From an uncultured Cloacibacillus sp. (GTDB taxonomy: Bacteria > Synergistota > Synergistia > Synergistales > Synergistaceae), in contig CAKSWL010000162.1 in assembly GCA_934511335.1 (NCBI GenBank), forward strand, positions 1-5,502: a stretch of DNA of 5,502 nucleotides, in the 5' to 3' direction. The notes below the pieces were generated by a model that was given only the letters and a program-made list of their open reading frames with translations, was not told where the DNA came from and ran no database searches. Positions 1 through 5,502 of the stretch are shown here, one piece after another (the stretch's first letter is position 1; each line of letters starts with the position of its first letter). A program made the position numbers and the translations under genes.

Positions 1-49
1 TTGTAAAAGTTGATAAAAGAGTGATTTTTCTGGATTTTATTTTCGTGCA

Positions 50-107
50 AAATAGATAACGCAGTCCGCTTATTGAAGAAACAAAACAAAATATCTTTTA
101 TCTATTT
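50..107. repeat. AT-rich inverted repeat at the hydantoinase 3' end
   Basis: AAATAGATAA (50-59) and TTATCTATTT (98-107) are perfect reverse complements separated by 38 bases. The right arm overlaps the hydantoinase stop codon (106-108). It could be a weak transcript-end structure or chance in AT-rich DNA. No gene is seen in 1-105. Confidence 0.4.
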
Positions 108-1734
108 ATGCATCATGCACAAGGGCTTTGCCGTTTAAAGTAACCGCAGCGAGCGACGAGAGGGACTTTTCTTTGCCGATATACTCATACTCTTCGCTGA
201 TCTTTGCGCAGGCGTCTTTGAAGCCCATAAGCCGGGCCTGTTTTGTCAAATATTTTTCGAGGACGCTCCGAGCGCGCGCGCGGACGGCGGTGAAGTCCGT
301 CCCTTTTATCTGGCAGGAGGGCAGAAAGGCGTAAAAATTTTCGTCAAAGAAGCTGTGCAGGATGGAGACGGAACAGGACAACGACAACGAACTTGACGCC
401 GCGCCCACCGCGCTGGCGATCGCCGCCTCTTCCGGCACCATGCAATCCCCGCCCTCGCCTCCGGCAAAGGCCGCGATCGGCGCGCCGACGCAGACGCGCC
501 GGACATCCTTATCCCCGCCGCTTTCGTGCAGCGCCTCGTAAAGACGTCTTGAGACCTCGCCGCGCACGAGCTGCGCGAACTCCACCGCCGACAGCCCCAG
601 CCTATCGCCGTATTCCTTTGAGGCGGCGGCGCTTCCCGCACCGCCGGCGAACGCCGCTGCGCCTAAAGCGGCCAGCGCATCGCTCGGCGTGTAGCCGCAG
701 TCTTCCGCTTTGTCGGCCCGGCAGTAGGGACGCACCCTTTCGGGGCCGATGGTGAGCCTTCCCTTCGCGTCAATCTGTACCGCGCTGTCGCCGCCGAGGG
801 CGATCGAGCGTATCTCCAATGAGGGGATCATCGTGCGGTAATTGCCGATAGCCGCGCCTTCGTTGGAATAGACCGCTTTACCCGCCTTTACGACGCCGAT
901 GTCCGTCGAAGTCCCCCCCATATCGGCGATGACCGCGTCCTCCTTTCCGATCCCCCCCAGAAGCATCGCGCCGCGCATGCTCGCCGCAGGGCCGGAAAAG
1001 ATCGTCTCCAGCGGGAAGCGCGCGCACCACTGCCCGCAGACGAGCGAGCTGTCGCTGCGCAGAAACATCACGGGACAGCTAAGGCCGTGCAAGGCCGCGC
1101 AGAACTCCACGCCGCGAATGAGGCGCTTCGTTACTTCCATCAACGACGAATTCAGAAAGGCCGTCACCGTGCGCTTCACCGAATTGAGCTTGGAACGGGC
1201 TATCTCGTGCCCGCAGGTTACTCCCGCGCAGCCGGCGGCTTTGATTATCGCCGCCGCCTCCATCTCATGCTGGGGATTGCGCGGCGAATAGAGCGAAGAA
1301 ACGGCGAAATATCCGCCAGCGTTCTTCCTTGCGAAGCGCGAAAGCGCCTCGCGGTCCAGCGTTTCACGTTCTTTGCCCCAGCCGTTATGGCCGCCGCGGG
1401 CCGAAAGCAGCGCCGCCGGCGAAACCGTCTCCAATATCTCGTTCTTTATATGGGGAAAATCCTCGTAGCCGATGAGCGCCAGCGCCACAGGGGCGCCTTT
1501 GCCCTCGAGCAGCGCGTTGGTAGAGAGCGTGGTGGAGATGTTGAGCGATATTATCTCCTCCGGAGAGGCGGAACGGAGCAGTCTTTCCACGGCTGCGTGG
1601 ACGGAGGCCCGGTAATCCGTATGGTCGGTCGGGATTTTCACCGAGGCTGAGATATTCCCGCTCGCCGTGTCGTAAAGAGCCCCGTCTGTATTGGTACCGC
1701 CGACGTCGATGCCGATCGTGAGCCGTTTTTGCAT
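106..1734 (-). CDS. Hydantoinase/oxoprolinase family protein (short HyuA-like)
   Basis: The product is a 542-residue ATP-dependent hydantoinase/5-oxoprolinase-type enzyme, a cytoplasmic family that opens cyclic amides such as hydantoins or 5-oxoproline. Seen: an actin-like ATPase phosphate-1 motif IGIDVGGTNTDG at residues 7-18, the family hallmark STTLSTNALLE at 67-77, RSDSSLV then FSGPAASMRG in the middle, and the phosphate-2 motif DMGGTSTDIG at 271-280, followed by SIALGGDS. Residues beyond about 345 match the hallmark motifs poorly. Classical HyuA proteins run to nearly 700 residues, so this is a short form, and no HyuB-like gene is adjacent. Start: ATG at 1734 puts the ATPase motif near the N-terminus, as in the family, with AAGGA nine bases upstream. 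ATG at 1755 (549 aa), preceded by GGAGAAGGA, is an equally credible start; the longest frame, from 1839, adds an atypical N-terminus and is less likely. The substrate cannot be read from sequence. Confidence 0.9.
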   Translation of the reverse strand: MQKRLTIGIDVGGTNTDGALYDTASGNISASVKIPTDHTDYRASVHAAVERLLRSASPEEIISLNISTTLSTNALLEGKGAPVALALIGYEDFPHIKNEILETVSPAALLSARGGHNGWGKERETLDREALSRFARKNAGGYFAVSSLYSPRNPQHEMEAAAIIKAAGCAGVTCGHEIARSKLNSVKRTVTAFLNSSLMEVTKRLIRGVEFCAALHGLSCPVMFLRSDSSLVCGQWCARFPLETIFSGPAASMRGAMLLGGIGKEDAVIADMGGTSTDIGVVKAGKAVYSNEGAAIGNYRTMIPSLEIRSIALGGDSAVQIDAKGRLTIGPERVRPYCRADKAEDCGYTPSDALAALGAAAFAGGAGSAAASKEYGDRLGLSAVEFAQLVRGEVSRRLYEALHESGGDKDVRRVCVGAPIAAFAGGEGGDCMVPEEAAIASAVGAASSSLSLSCSVSILHSFFDENFYAFLPSCQIKGTDFTAVRARARSVLEKYLTKQARLMGFKDACAKISEEYEYIGKEKSLSSLAAVTLNGKALVHDA

Positions 1735-1738
1735 GATT

Positions 1739-1769
1739 TCCTGTCCTTCCCGCATAGGCTTCCTTCTCC
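1739..1769 (-). promoter_or_regulatory. Two stacked ribosome binding sites before the hydantoinase gene
   Basis: On the minus strand, GGAGAAGGA (1761-1769) lies five bases before an ATG at 1755. AAGGA (1744-1748) and AGGA (1739-1742) lie nine and four bases before a second in-frame ATG at 1734. Either start could be used. The choice changes only seven N-terminal residues ahead of the ATPase motif. No convincing -35/-10 pair was found upstream: the TTGACG at 1834-1839 has no matching -10 at a normal distance. Confidence 0.5.
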
Positions 1770-1900
1770 AAATATGTCGATAATTTATTAAAACCGATAC
1801 GCCGCCCGGCGTTCCCCGCCGTTCAGTGTTTTCCGTCAAAAGGTTTGATGCGTTTGCCCCGGCTCCTCTTCAAAAGAAAAACGGCCGAGCGGCGATACCG

Positions 1901-2096
1901 TCAGTCCTTTTTATTGAATCCCCGGGATTTTTCCCACGCGGCCCGGTAGGACTCCTTCACCGCGGCCCTGAAGTTCATCCGGTCCATGACGCGCAGGCTC
2001 TCCACGGAGGTCCCCGCCGGCTATAAGGCGGCCTATCAGCTGCACAAGCCGCAGCGCGGCAGGCCTTGAATAAGGTATTGCAATTTGTCGAATATG
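1901..2096 (-). pseudogene. Decayed 3' end of an unidentified gene upstream of the hydantoinase gene
   Basis: Reading the minus strand back from a TGA at 1901-1903 gives a 39-residue open stretch containing TSVESLRVMDRMNF and AAVKESYRAAWEKS and ending GFNKKD. Its third positions are strongly G/C-rich, as in the neighbouring real genes. The frame is closed upstream by TAG at 2021-2023. Shifting by one base at the run of four C/G at 2012-2015 joins it to another open stretch, AALRLVQLIGRLIAGG, which continues to an in-frame TGA at 2097-2099. Inference: the C-terminal remnant of a gene that once preceded the hydantoinase gene on the same strand, broken by a one-base insertion and lacking its 5' part. 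The family was not recognised. A plus-strand open frame here (1826-2026) looks like an antisense shadow. A chance open stretch or a sequencing error at the homopolymer are the alternatives. Confidence 0.45.
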
Positions 2097-2268
2097 TCAT
2101 TGGGATGTAGGCACAAAATCATCTGATATTATTTCCCGCATCTTGTGAGATCTGCACAATCAGCGGCGTTCAACAGAAGGGTATCCTGGAAGTACCAAGA
2201 TACTACTGATGTTTCGCCTTATTTAAAATAATCTTCACCGCAGTATTCCAATATCTTACGAAAGCAAA
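2097..2268. other. Intergenic stretch with no recognisable gene
   Basis: This is AT-richer DNA between the gene remnant and the terminator-like hairpin. Short open stretches exist on the minus strand, such as a 19-codon one ending DDFVPTSQ with its stop near 2097, but none has both a start signal and convincing length. It may be further decayed sequence belonging to the remnant. Confidence 0.4.
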
Positions 2269-2304
2269 TTTGCCGCCTTCCGGCAAAGGCCTGTTTTTTA
2301 TTTT
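2269..2304 (+). terminator. Rho-independent terminator-like hairpin
   Basis: TTTGCCG (2269-2275) pairs perfectly with CGGCAAA (2281-2287) around a five-base loop. Six bases later a T-run (2294-2299) is followed by A and four more T. The gap between stem and T-run weakens the call. No plus-strand gene lies upstream in the window, so it may insulate the patatin gene from read-through or may be the end of a lost gene. Confidence 0.45.
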
Positions 2305-2316
2305 CGCAGAAACCCG

Positions 2317-2346
2317 TAGACTTTCGGCAGATACTTAGCGTAGAAT
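2317..2346 (+). promoter_or_regulatory. Candidate sigma-70 promoter for the patatin gene
   Basis: TAGACT (2317-2322, four of six to the -35 consensus) and TAGAAT (2341-2346, five of six to the -10 consensus) are 18 bases apart. The site lies just after the terminator-like hairpin and about 60 bases before the patatin start, a sensible arrangement. It rests on motif match only. Confidence 0.4.
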
Positions 2347-2390
2347 TACCAAAGAGAGAGATTTTTCATGGTCTTTTTAGGTTTTTTGCA

Positions 2391-2397
2391 AAGGTGG
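2391..2397 (+). promoter_or_regulatory. Ribosome binding site of the patatin gene
   Basis: AAGGTGG sits seven bases upstream of the ATG at 2405. This fixes that codon as the start, together with the basic-then-hydrophobic signal peptide that follows immediately. Confidence 0.75.
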
Positions 2398-2404
2398 TTA
2401 GCCG

Positions 2405-4753
2405 ATGAAACAAATCATTAAGAATAAAGTCCTTTTATCAACGCTTCTGATATTGTTTATGGCGGGTAATTGCCAGGCGGCGCACGCGGCAAACGCATCC
2501 GCAGGCTTGCCCCCTAAGGAAGTCTCTAGTGTCCGCGACGAGCGCGGACAGGGGGCGGCGCACGCGGCAAACGCATCCGCAGGCTTGCCCCCCAAGGAAG
2601 TCTCTAGTGTCCGCGACGAGCGCGGACAGGGGGCGGCGCACGCGAAGTTCGCTATCGGCAGCCCGGAGACGCGGGCGCACATCCAAAGCTGGGGCTTCCC
2701 CCATAAGGAGGGCGTCGTGCTGGCGCTTTGCGGCGGCGGCATGAAAGGACTGTCGCACCTCGGCGTCTTCGAGGTGCTTGAACGCGAAAAAATCCCTGTG
2801 GCCGCCATCATCGGCACGAGCATGGGCTCGATCATGGGCGGCCTTTACGCCGCCGGGCATACCCCCGCAGAGATGCGCGAGGTGCTGTCGCGCGTAGACC
2901 TTATGGAGATCATGTCCGGGCGCAACCAGACAGATATCATAAACGGCTATAACAGGCCCGCCACCCCGGGCGATTCGTTCTTCTCCCTCACGATCGACAA
3001 AGACAAAAACGAGAAGGGACGCCTAGGGGTTCTCAACGCAAAGGACCTGTACACCTTCCTCAGCGATCTCACCTCCAGCGTGTCGGTGACGGACTTCGAC
3101 AACCTCCCCATCCCCTTCGCCGCGGTGGCGACAAATTTGGGGAACGGCGATACCGTCATCCTGCGCAACGGGAACCTTGCCTCGGCGCTGCGCGCTTCAA
3201 TGTCGATACCGGTCATCTTTGACCCCTGGCCGATGAATAATATGCTTCTGGTGGACGGCGGTCTGAAAGCCAACCTGCCGGTCCTCGAAGCGAAAAAGAT
3301 TTTTCCCGGACATCCGATCGTCGCCGTCAACCTGTCGCCCGAGGACATCACGAAGAAGAACGAGAGCTTCCGCACCATGTTCGACGTCGCGTCGCAGACG
3401 CTGGACATCCTCATGGTGGAGCAGATACGCAGAAACGTGGAGGCTGCGGACATCATCATTACGCCTGAGGTGAGTGAATTCAGCACCTTCGCCTCCGGAG
3501 CCTACGACAAGATAATCGATAAAGGAGTCGAAGCCGCCGAGGAAAAGCTCCCTGAATTGAAAAAGCTTGTCGAAGAAAAATGTCACACCTGGGATCATGG
3601 CGGAGTAGAACGCGCCCGGCGGCACAGCCCCCCGACCGTCGCGGAGGTCCGTTTCGAGGGCGTCCCCGAGGGCATCGCGGAAGAGCTGCATGAAAAATAT
3701 GAGGACTGGATCGGCAAACCGCTTGACATGAGGCTCGTCGCCTCGGCGGTGACGCAGATTTCGGCCCGCAATGATATAAAATCCGTCGACGGACGCACGG
3801 AAAATATCTCGCGCGGTTTGGTAGCCGTCATCTTCCAGATAGAACGGCCCGCCAAATATGAGTTCGGCATCGACGGATATGCAAGCAACCTCTACTGGAA
3901 CCGCTGGATATCGCTCTCGGCGGTCGTACACGACACTCTGACGGCAGGAGACTCGACCGCGCTCGAATACCGTTTCGGCACCACCTGGGGCGCGATGATG
4001 CGCTACTTTACGGCGGAGGACGAAAAGGATTCCCAGTGGGGGCTGGTGGCTGCGGGACGCAGGGAGAAGTACGAACCATATAATTACGGTACCGCCGAAT
4101 TTGAACGATTTACGGCGAAGGGCGCCTGGTACAAACGGATAAACAGCCGCTCGCGCATCGGGATCGGCTACGGCGCGCAGCGCATAACCTCGCTGGGAGA
4201 CGAGACGATCAACGACCACGGCCCCTATCTATCGTTCAGCTTCAACACCCTTGACGACCCGATACTGCCGACGAAGGGCATGGTCGTCATGAGCGACCTC
4301 TGGTTCCCGATAGACCATAACGTAGTCTCCAACACCCAGTTCCGTGCCTATGTCCCCTTCCTCAAAAAAGGCAAGGTGGTCTTAGCGGGCGGGCTCAAGA
4401 CCGGAGACGCCGACAGCCTCGCCTACGCGGCGATGTTGGGAACGCGTGAGGAGCTCTACAGCCTCGGACGGCATCCGCTCGTCGGAGACCAGGCCTATTG
4501 GGTCCACCTCGGCATAGAGCGTGTCTTTACCCGTTCATGGTGGGGCGGCGTCAACGTGGAGATATTCGGCAACTACGGGCAGGTCATGTACGACTGGAAC
4601 CGCGCCGACAGCCGCTGGGAGGTAGGAGCGGCGCTGTCTATCCCGACCAATAAATTCAGCGGCAAGCTGCTTTTCGTCTACGACGACGACGGCGGATTTA
4701 CGATAGGCTACACCATCGGCGTACCGCGGTTCTGGGATGGGCCGCTGCCATGA
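2405..4753 (+). CDS. Patatin-like phospholipase with POTRA and outer-membrane barrel (PlpD/type Vd-like)
   Basis: This 782-residue exported protein is predicted to hydrolyse phospholipids from a passenger domain tied to its own outer-membrane barrel. Seen: a signal peptide (basic MKQIIKNK, hydrophobic core to about residue 20, then AxA-type sites around 25-28). A 26-residue unit is duplicated at 25-76. The patatin domain runs from about 102 to 310, with oxyanion-hole motif GGGMKG at 110-115, nucleophile Ser139 in GTSMG and catalytic Asp284 in DGG, so the Ser-Asp dyad is intact. A linker leads to a single POTRA-like segment at about 411-480 (TVAEVRFEGV onward). An aromatic-rich beta-barrel, about 485-782, contains LDDPILPTKG at 616-625, typical of Omp85/surface-antigen barrels. 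The order signal-patatin-POTRA-barrel matches Pseudomonas PlpD and fusobacterial FplA. The C-terminus ends FWDGPLP rather than on a terminal aromatic. GNC near the signal end lacks a proper lipobox. It stands alone as a transcription unit, convergent with hisF. Confidence 0.9.
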   Translation: MKQIIKNKVLLSTLLILFMAGNCQAAHAANASAGLPPKEVSSVRDERGQGAAHAANASAGLPPKEVSSVRDERGQGAAHAKFAIGSPETRAHIQSWGFPHKEGVVLALCGGGMKGLSHLGVFEVLEREKIPVAAIIGTSMGSIMGGLYAAGHTPAEMREVLSRVDLMEIMSGRNQTDIINGYNRPATPGDSFFSLTIDKDKNEKGRLGVLNAKDLYTFLSDLTSSVSVTDFDNLPIPFAAVATNLGNGDTVILRNGNLASALRASMSIPVIFDPWPMNNMLLVDGGLKANLPVLEAKKIFPGHPIVAVNLSPEDITKKNESFRTMFDVASQTLDILMVEQIRRNVEAADIIITPEVSEFSTFASGAYDKIIDKGVEAAEEKLPELKKLVEEKCHTWDHGGVERARRHSPPTVAEVRFEGVPEGIAEELHEKYEDWIGKPLDMRLVASAVTQISARNDIKSVDGRTENISRGLVAVIFQIERPAKYEFGIDGYASNLYWNRWISLSAVVHDTLTAGDSTALEYRFGTTWGAMMRYFTAEDEKDSQWGLVAAGRREKYEPYNYGTAEFERFTAKGAWYKRINSRSRIGIGYGAQRITSLGDETINDHGPYLSFSFNTLDDPILPTKGMVVMSDLWFPIDHNVVSNTQFRAYVPFLKKGKVVLAGGLKTGDADSLAYAAMLGTREELYSLGRHPLVGDQAYWVHLGIERVFTRSWWGGVNVEIFGNYGQVMYDWNRADSRWEVGAALSIPTNKFSGKLLFVYDDDGGFTIGYTIGVPRFWDGPLP
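2477..2644 (+). repeat. In-frame 78-bp tandem duplication with a palindromic core, in the patatin N-terminus
   Basis: Two copies, 2477-2554 and 2555-2632, differ at one base (T2515 versus C2593, silent in a Pro codon). A partial third copy of 12 bases, GCGGCGCACGCG, follows at 2633-2644. Each unit encodes 26 residues beginning AAHAANASAG and ending VRDERGQG. Each also contains a perfect inverted repeat, GTCCGCG-ACGAG-CGCGGAC (7-bp arms, 5-base loop). The structure can be read as a 66-bp insert flanked by, and separated by, the 12-base AAHA-coding repeat. The unit length is a multiple of three, and the repeat is stop-free in at least four of six frames. Confidence 0.95.
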
Positions 4754-4809
4754 TCCCCCCGAGGAAGATAGATAAATTATGGCTGGGCAAAGGTTTTGTC
4801 TCCCTCTTT
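4754..4809. other. Intergenic, nothing recognised
   Basis: This short stretch follows the patatin stop codon. It has no canonical terminator hairpin with T-run and no gene of credible length. Confidence 0.5.
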
Positions 4810-4881
4810 GAGATGTCCGGAGAGCCAAATCTGTCTTTTTCTGAGAGAGGCGTCCAGGGAGCCAAATCAGCGTTTTTCTGA
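4810..4881 (+). repeat. Imperfect direct repeat, 37-bp period
   Basis: The two copies are 4810-4844 and 4847-4881. Both share GCCAAATC and TTTTTCTGA at the same spacing, with 24 of 29 positions identical over 4816-4844 versus 4853-4881. The second copy has become self-complementary: CAAATCAG (4863-4870) can pair with CTGATTTG (4878-4885) around a seven-base loop. It is non-coding. Confidence 0.75.
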
Positions 4882-4898
4882 TTTGTGCGATAAGTGAG

Positions 4899-4951
4899 GC
4901 AGAAAATCTTTGATTTTCGCAGCCGAACTTAGTTTTTTCATCATTCGGCTG
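4899..4951. repeat. Two adjacent palindromes
   Basis: GAAAATC (4902-4908) and GATTTTC (4912-4918) form a perfect 7-bp stem with loop TTT, extended by GC/GC across a bulged A. Immediately next to it, CAGCCGAA (4920-4927) and TTCGGCTG (4944-4951) form an 8-bp stem with a T-rich 16-base loop. Neither is followed by a T-run on either strand, so they are not canonical terminators. Confidence 0.7.
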
Positions 4952-4957
4952 GTAGTT

Positions 4958-5003
4958 AAATCGGGGTTTATCGTCCTCTTACAATCCCGGAAATCGGCGT
5001 TTA
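4958..5003 (+). repeat. Direct repeat AAATCGGNGTTTA
   Basis: AAATCGGGGTTTA (4958-4970) recurs with one change as AAATCGGCGTTTA at 4991-5003. The second copy is the outer end of the long inverted repeat, whose other end (5107-5119) carries the exact reverse complement. Confidence 0.65.
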
Positions 5004-5119
5004 GACGTGCGAATAACGAAATAACTGAGGGCTTGCCAAGCGGAGGCGCACCTTAGTGCGCCTCCGCTTGGCAAGCCCTCAGTTCTTATAAAGTTAGTCG
5101 TGCGTATAAACGCCGATTT
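4991..5119. repeat. 129-nt composite inverted repeat between convergent genes
   Basis: The inner part is a perfect 29-bp inverted repeat, 5023-5051 with 5056-5084, around the tetraloop CTTA. The outer part, 4991-5017 with 5093-5119, is 27 pairs with two mismatches and two G-T wobbles. The two parts are joined by an unequal internal loop (5018-5022 and 5085-5092). The right end overlaps the first base of the hisF stop codon (TAA on the minus strand, 5119-5121). There is no T-run directly after the stem on either strand, so it is not a textbook terminator, although a stem this long could still end or protect both transcripts. A miniature inverted-repeat or REP-like element is the main alternative. 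Confidence 0.9.
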
Positions 5120-5502
5120 TACGCTTCGCCGCAGACGCCGAAGAACCCCACCTCTTCCGGCGTCATCTCATAGGGGAGGGAAGGCTTTTCCGCGCTCTTC
5201 CTGACGGGGATGCCCCGCCCCGCAAGATAGTCTTTCAGCGCGGGGATCGGTATTTCGTTGAAGTGGAAGAGCGAGGCGGCAAGCACTGCATCGGCCTTTC
5301 CCCGCGTCAGCGCCTCGTAGAAATGCGCATACTCTCCCGCGCCGCCGGAGGCGATGACGGGGATGTTAACCGAACCGCTGATGAGCTCCGTCAGCTCAAG
5401 GTCGTAGCCCGCCCTCGTGCCGTCGCGGTCCATGCTCGTCAGCAGGATCTCCCCCGCGCCAAGCCGTTCGGCCTTCACCGCCCAGCAAAAGGCGTCCATG
5501 TG
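5119..5502 (-). CDS. hisF: Imidazole glycerol phosphate synthase cyclase subunit HisF (3' part)
   Basis: HisF uses ammonia supplied by HisH to convert PRFAR into imidazole glycerol phosphate and AICAR, a shared step of histidine and purine metabolism, in the cytoplasm. Seen: the second half of the TIM barrel, with [15 protein letters not shown], whose first Asp in DRDG matches the catalytic Asp of the barrel's C-terminal half. The phosphate-binding strands IASGGAG and AASLFHF follow, then the closing helix [14 protein letters not shown]. The frame runs off the right edge; the ATG at 5499 is internal ([16 protein letters not shown] is mid-protein in HisF), so about the first half is missing from view. 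After the usual end near IPVR there is an extra tail of some 25 residues, ending [12 protein letters not shown]. The gene converges on the patatin gene, with the long inverted repeat directly after its stop. Confidence 0.95.
   Translation of the reverse strand, partial: HMDAFCWAVKAERLGAGEILLTSMDRDGTRAGYDLELTELISGSVNIPVIASGGAGEYAHFYEALTRGKADAVLAASLFHFNEIPIPALKDYLAGRGIPVRKSAEKPSLPYEMTPEEVGFFGVCGEA

Noticed and set aside
1807..1821. Small GC hairpin CGGCG-TTCCC-CGCCG upstream of the hydantoinase gene.
   Set aside because: It has only five pairs and no T-run on either strand, as expected often by chance in GC-rich DNA.
2368..2421. A 17-codon plus-strand ORF (ATG at 2368, stop at 2419-2421) overlapping the patatin start, a possible leader peptide.
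   Set aside because: It has only a weak AGAGAG sequence upstream, and the AAGGTGG site inside it serves the patatin ATG. Nothing else supports translation.
2417..2488. Lipoprotein signal peptide (Cys at residue 23).
   Set aside because: The residues before Cys are AGN. Asn at -1 does not fit the lipobox, and an AxA signal-peptidase I site follows.
2477..2644. CRISPR array.
   Set aside because: The units are contiguous coding repeats with no unique spacers between them.
2398..2860. Long minus-strand and alternative plus-strand open frames across the tandem repeat.
   Set aside because: They arise because the GC-rich repeat is stop-free in several frames. The frame of the patatin gene has a ribosome binding site, a signal peptide and catalytic motifs, and the others have none.
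3197..4219. A 340-codon minus-strand open frame inside the patatin gene.
   Set aside because: It is antisense to a clear domain-bearing gene, with low-complexity Arg/Val/Asp-rich translation and no recognisable motif: a codon-bias shadow.

Overview
The window fits a diderm (outer-membrane-bearing) bacterium with moderately high GC coding DNA and AT-richer, palindrome-rich intergenic DNA. The combination of a short hydantoinase/oxoprolinase-type ATPase and a patatin-barrel outer-membrane protein recalls anaerobic amino-acid fermenters such as Synergistota. That placement is a guess from general resemblance, not something the sequence proves.

Layout. Positions 1-105 are AT-rich intergenic DNA. 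A minus-strand gene (about 1734 down to 106) encodes a hydantoinase/oxoprolinase family protein. Upstream of it, on the same strand, lies what looks like the decayed 3' end of another gene (stop at 1901, traceable to about 2096, with an apparent one-base frameshift). The rest of the 1756-2404 gap holds a terminator-like hairpin and a candidate promoter. The plus-strand gene 2405-4753 encodes a secreted patatin-like phospholipase with a C-terminal POTRA/Omp85-like barrel, the layout of PlpD/FplA (type Vd) autotransporters. At its signal-peptide junction sits an in-frame, nearly perfect tandem duplication of 78 bp, and each copy carries a palindrome. The gap 4754-5118 has no gene but is packed with inverted and direct repeats, ending in a 129-nt hairpin-forming inverted repeat that touches the stop codon of the last gene. 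That gene is the 3' part of hisF (minus strand, running off the right edge).

The three functions (hydantoin/oxoproline-type ring chemistry, outer-membrane lipid hydrolysis, histidine biosynthesis) show no evident common pathway. The hydantoinase and patatin genes diverge, and patatin and hisF converge, so at least three transcription units are present. The most notable signals are not the genes but the repeats: the palindromic in-frame repeat at the patatin signal-peptide junction and the long composite inverted repeat between the convergent genes. Both could be copies of dispersed palindromic elements. A genome-wide search would decide this and could not be run here.
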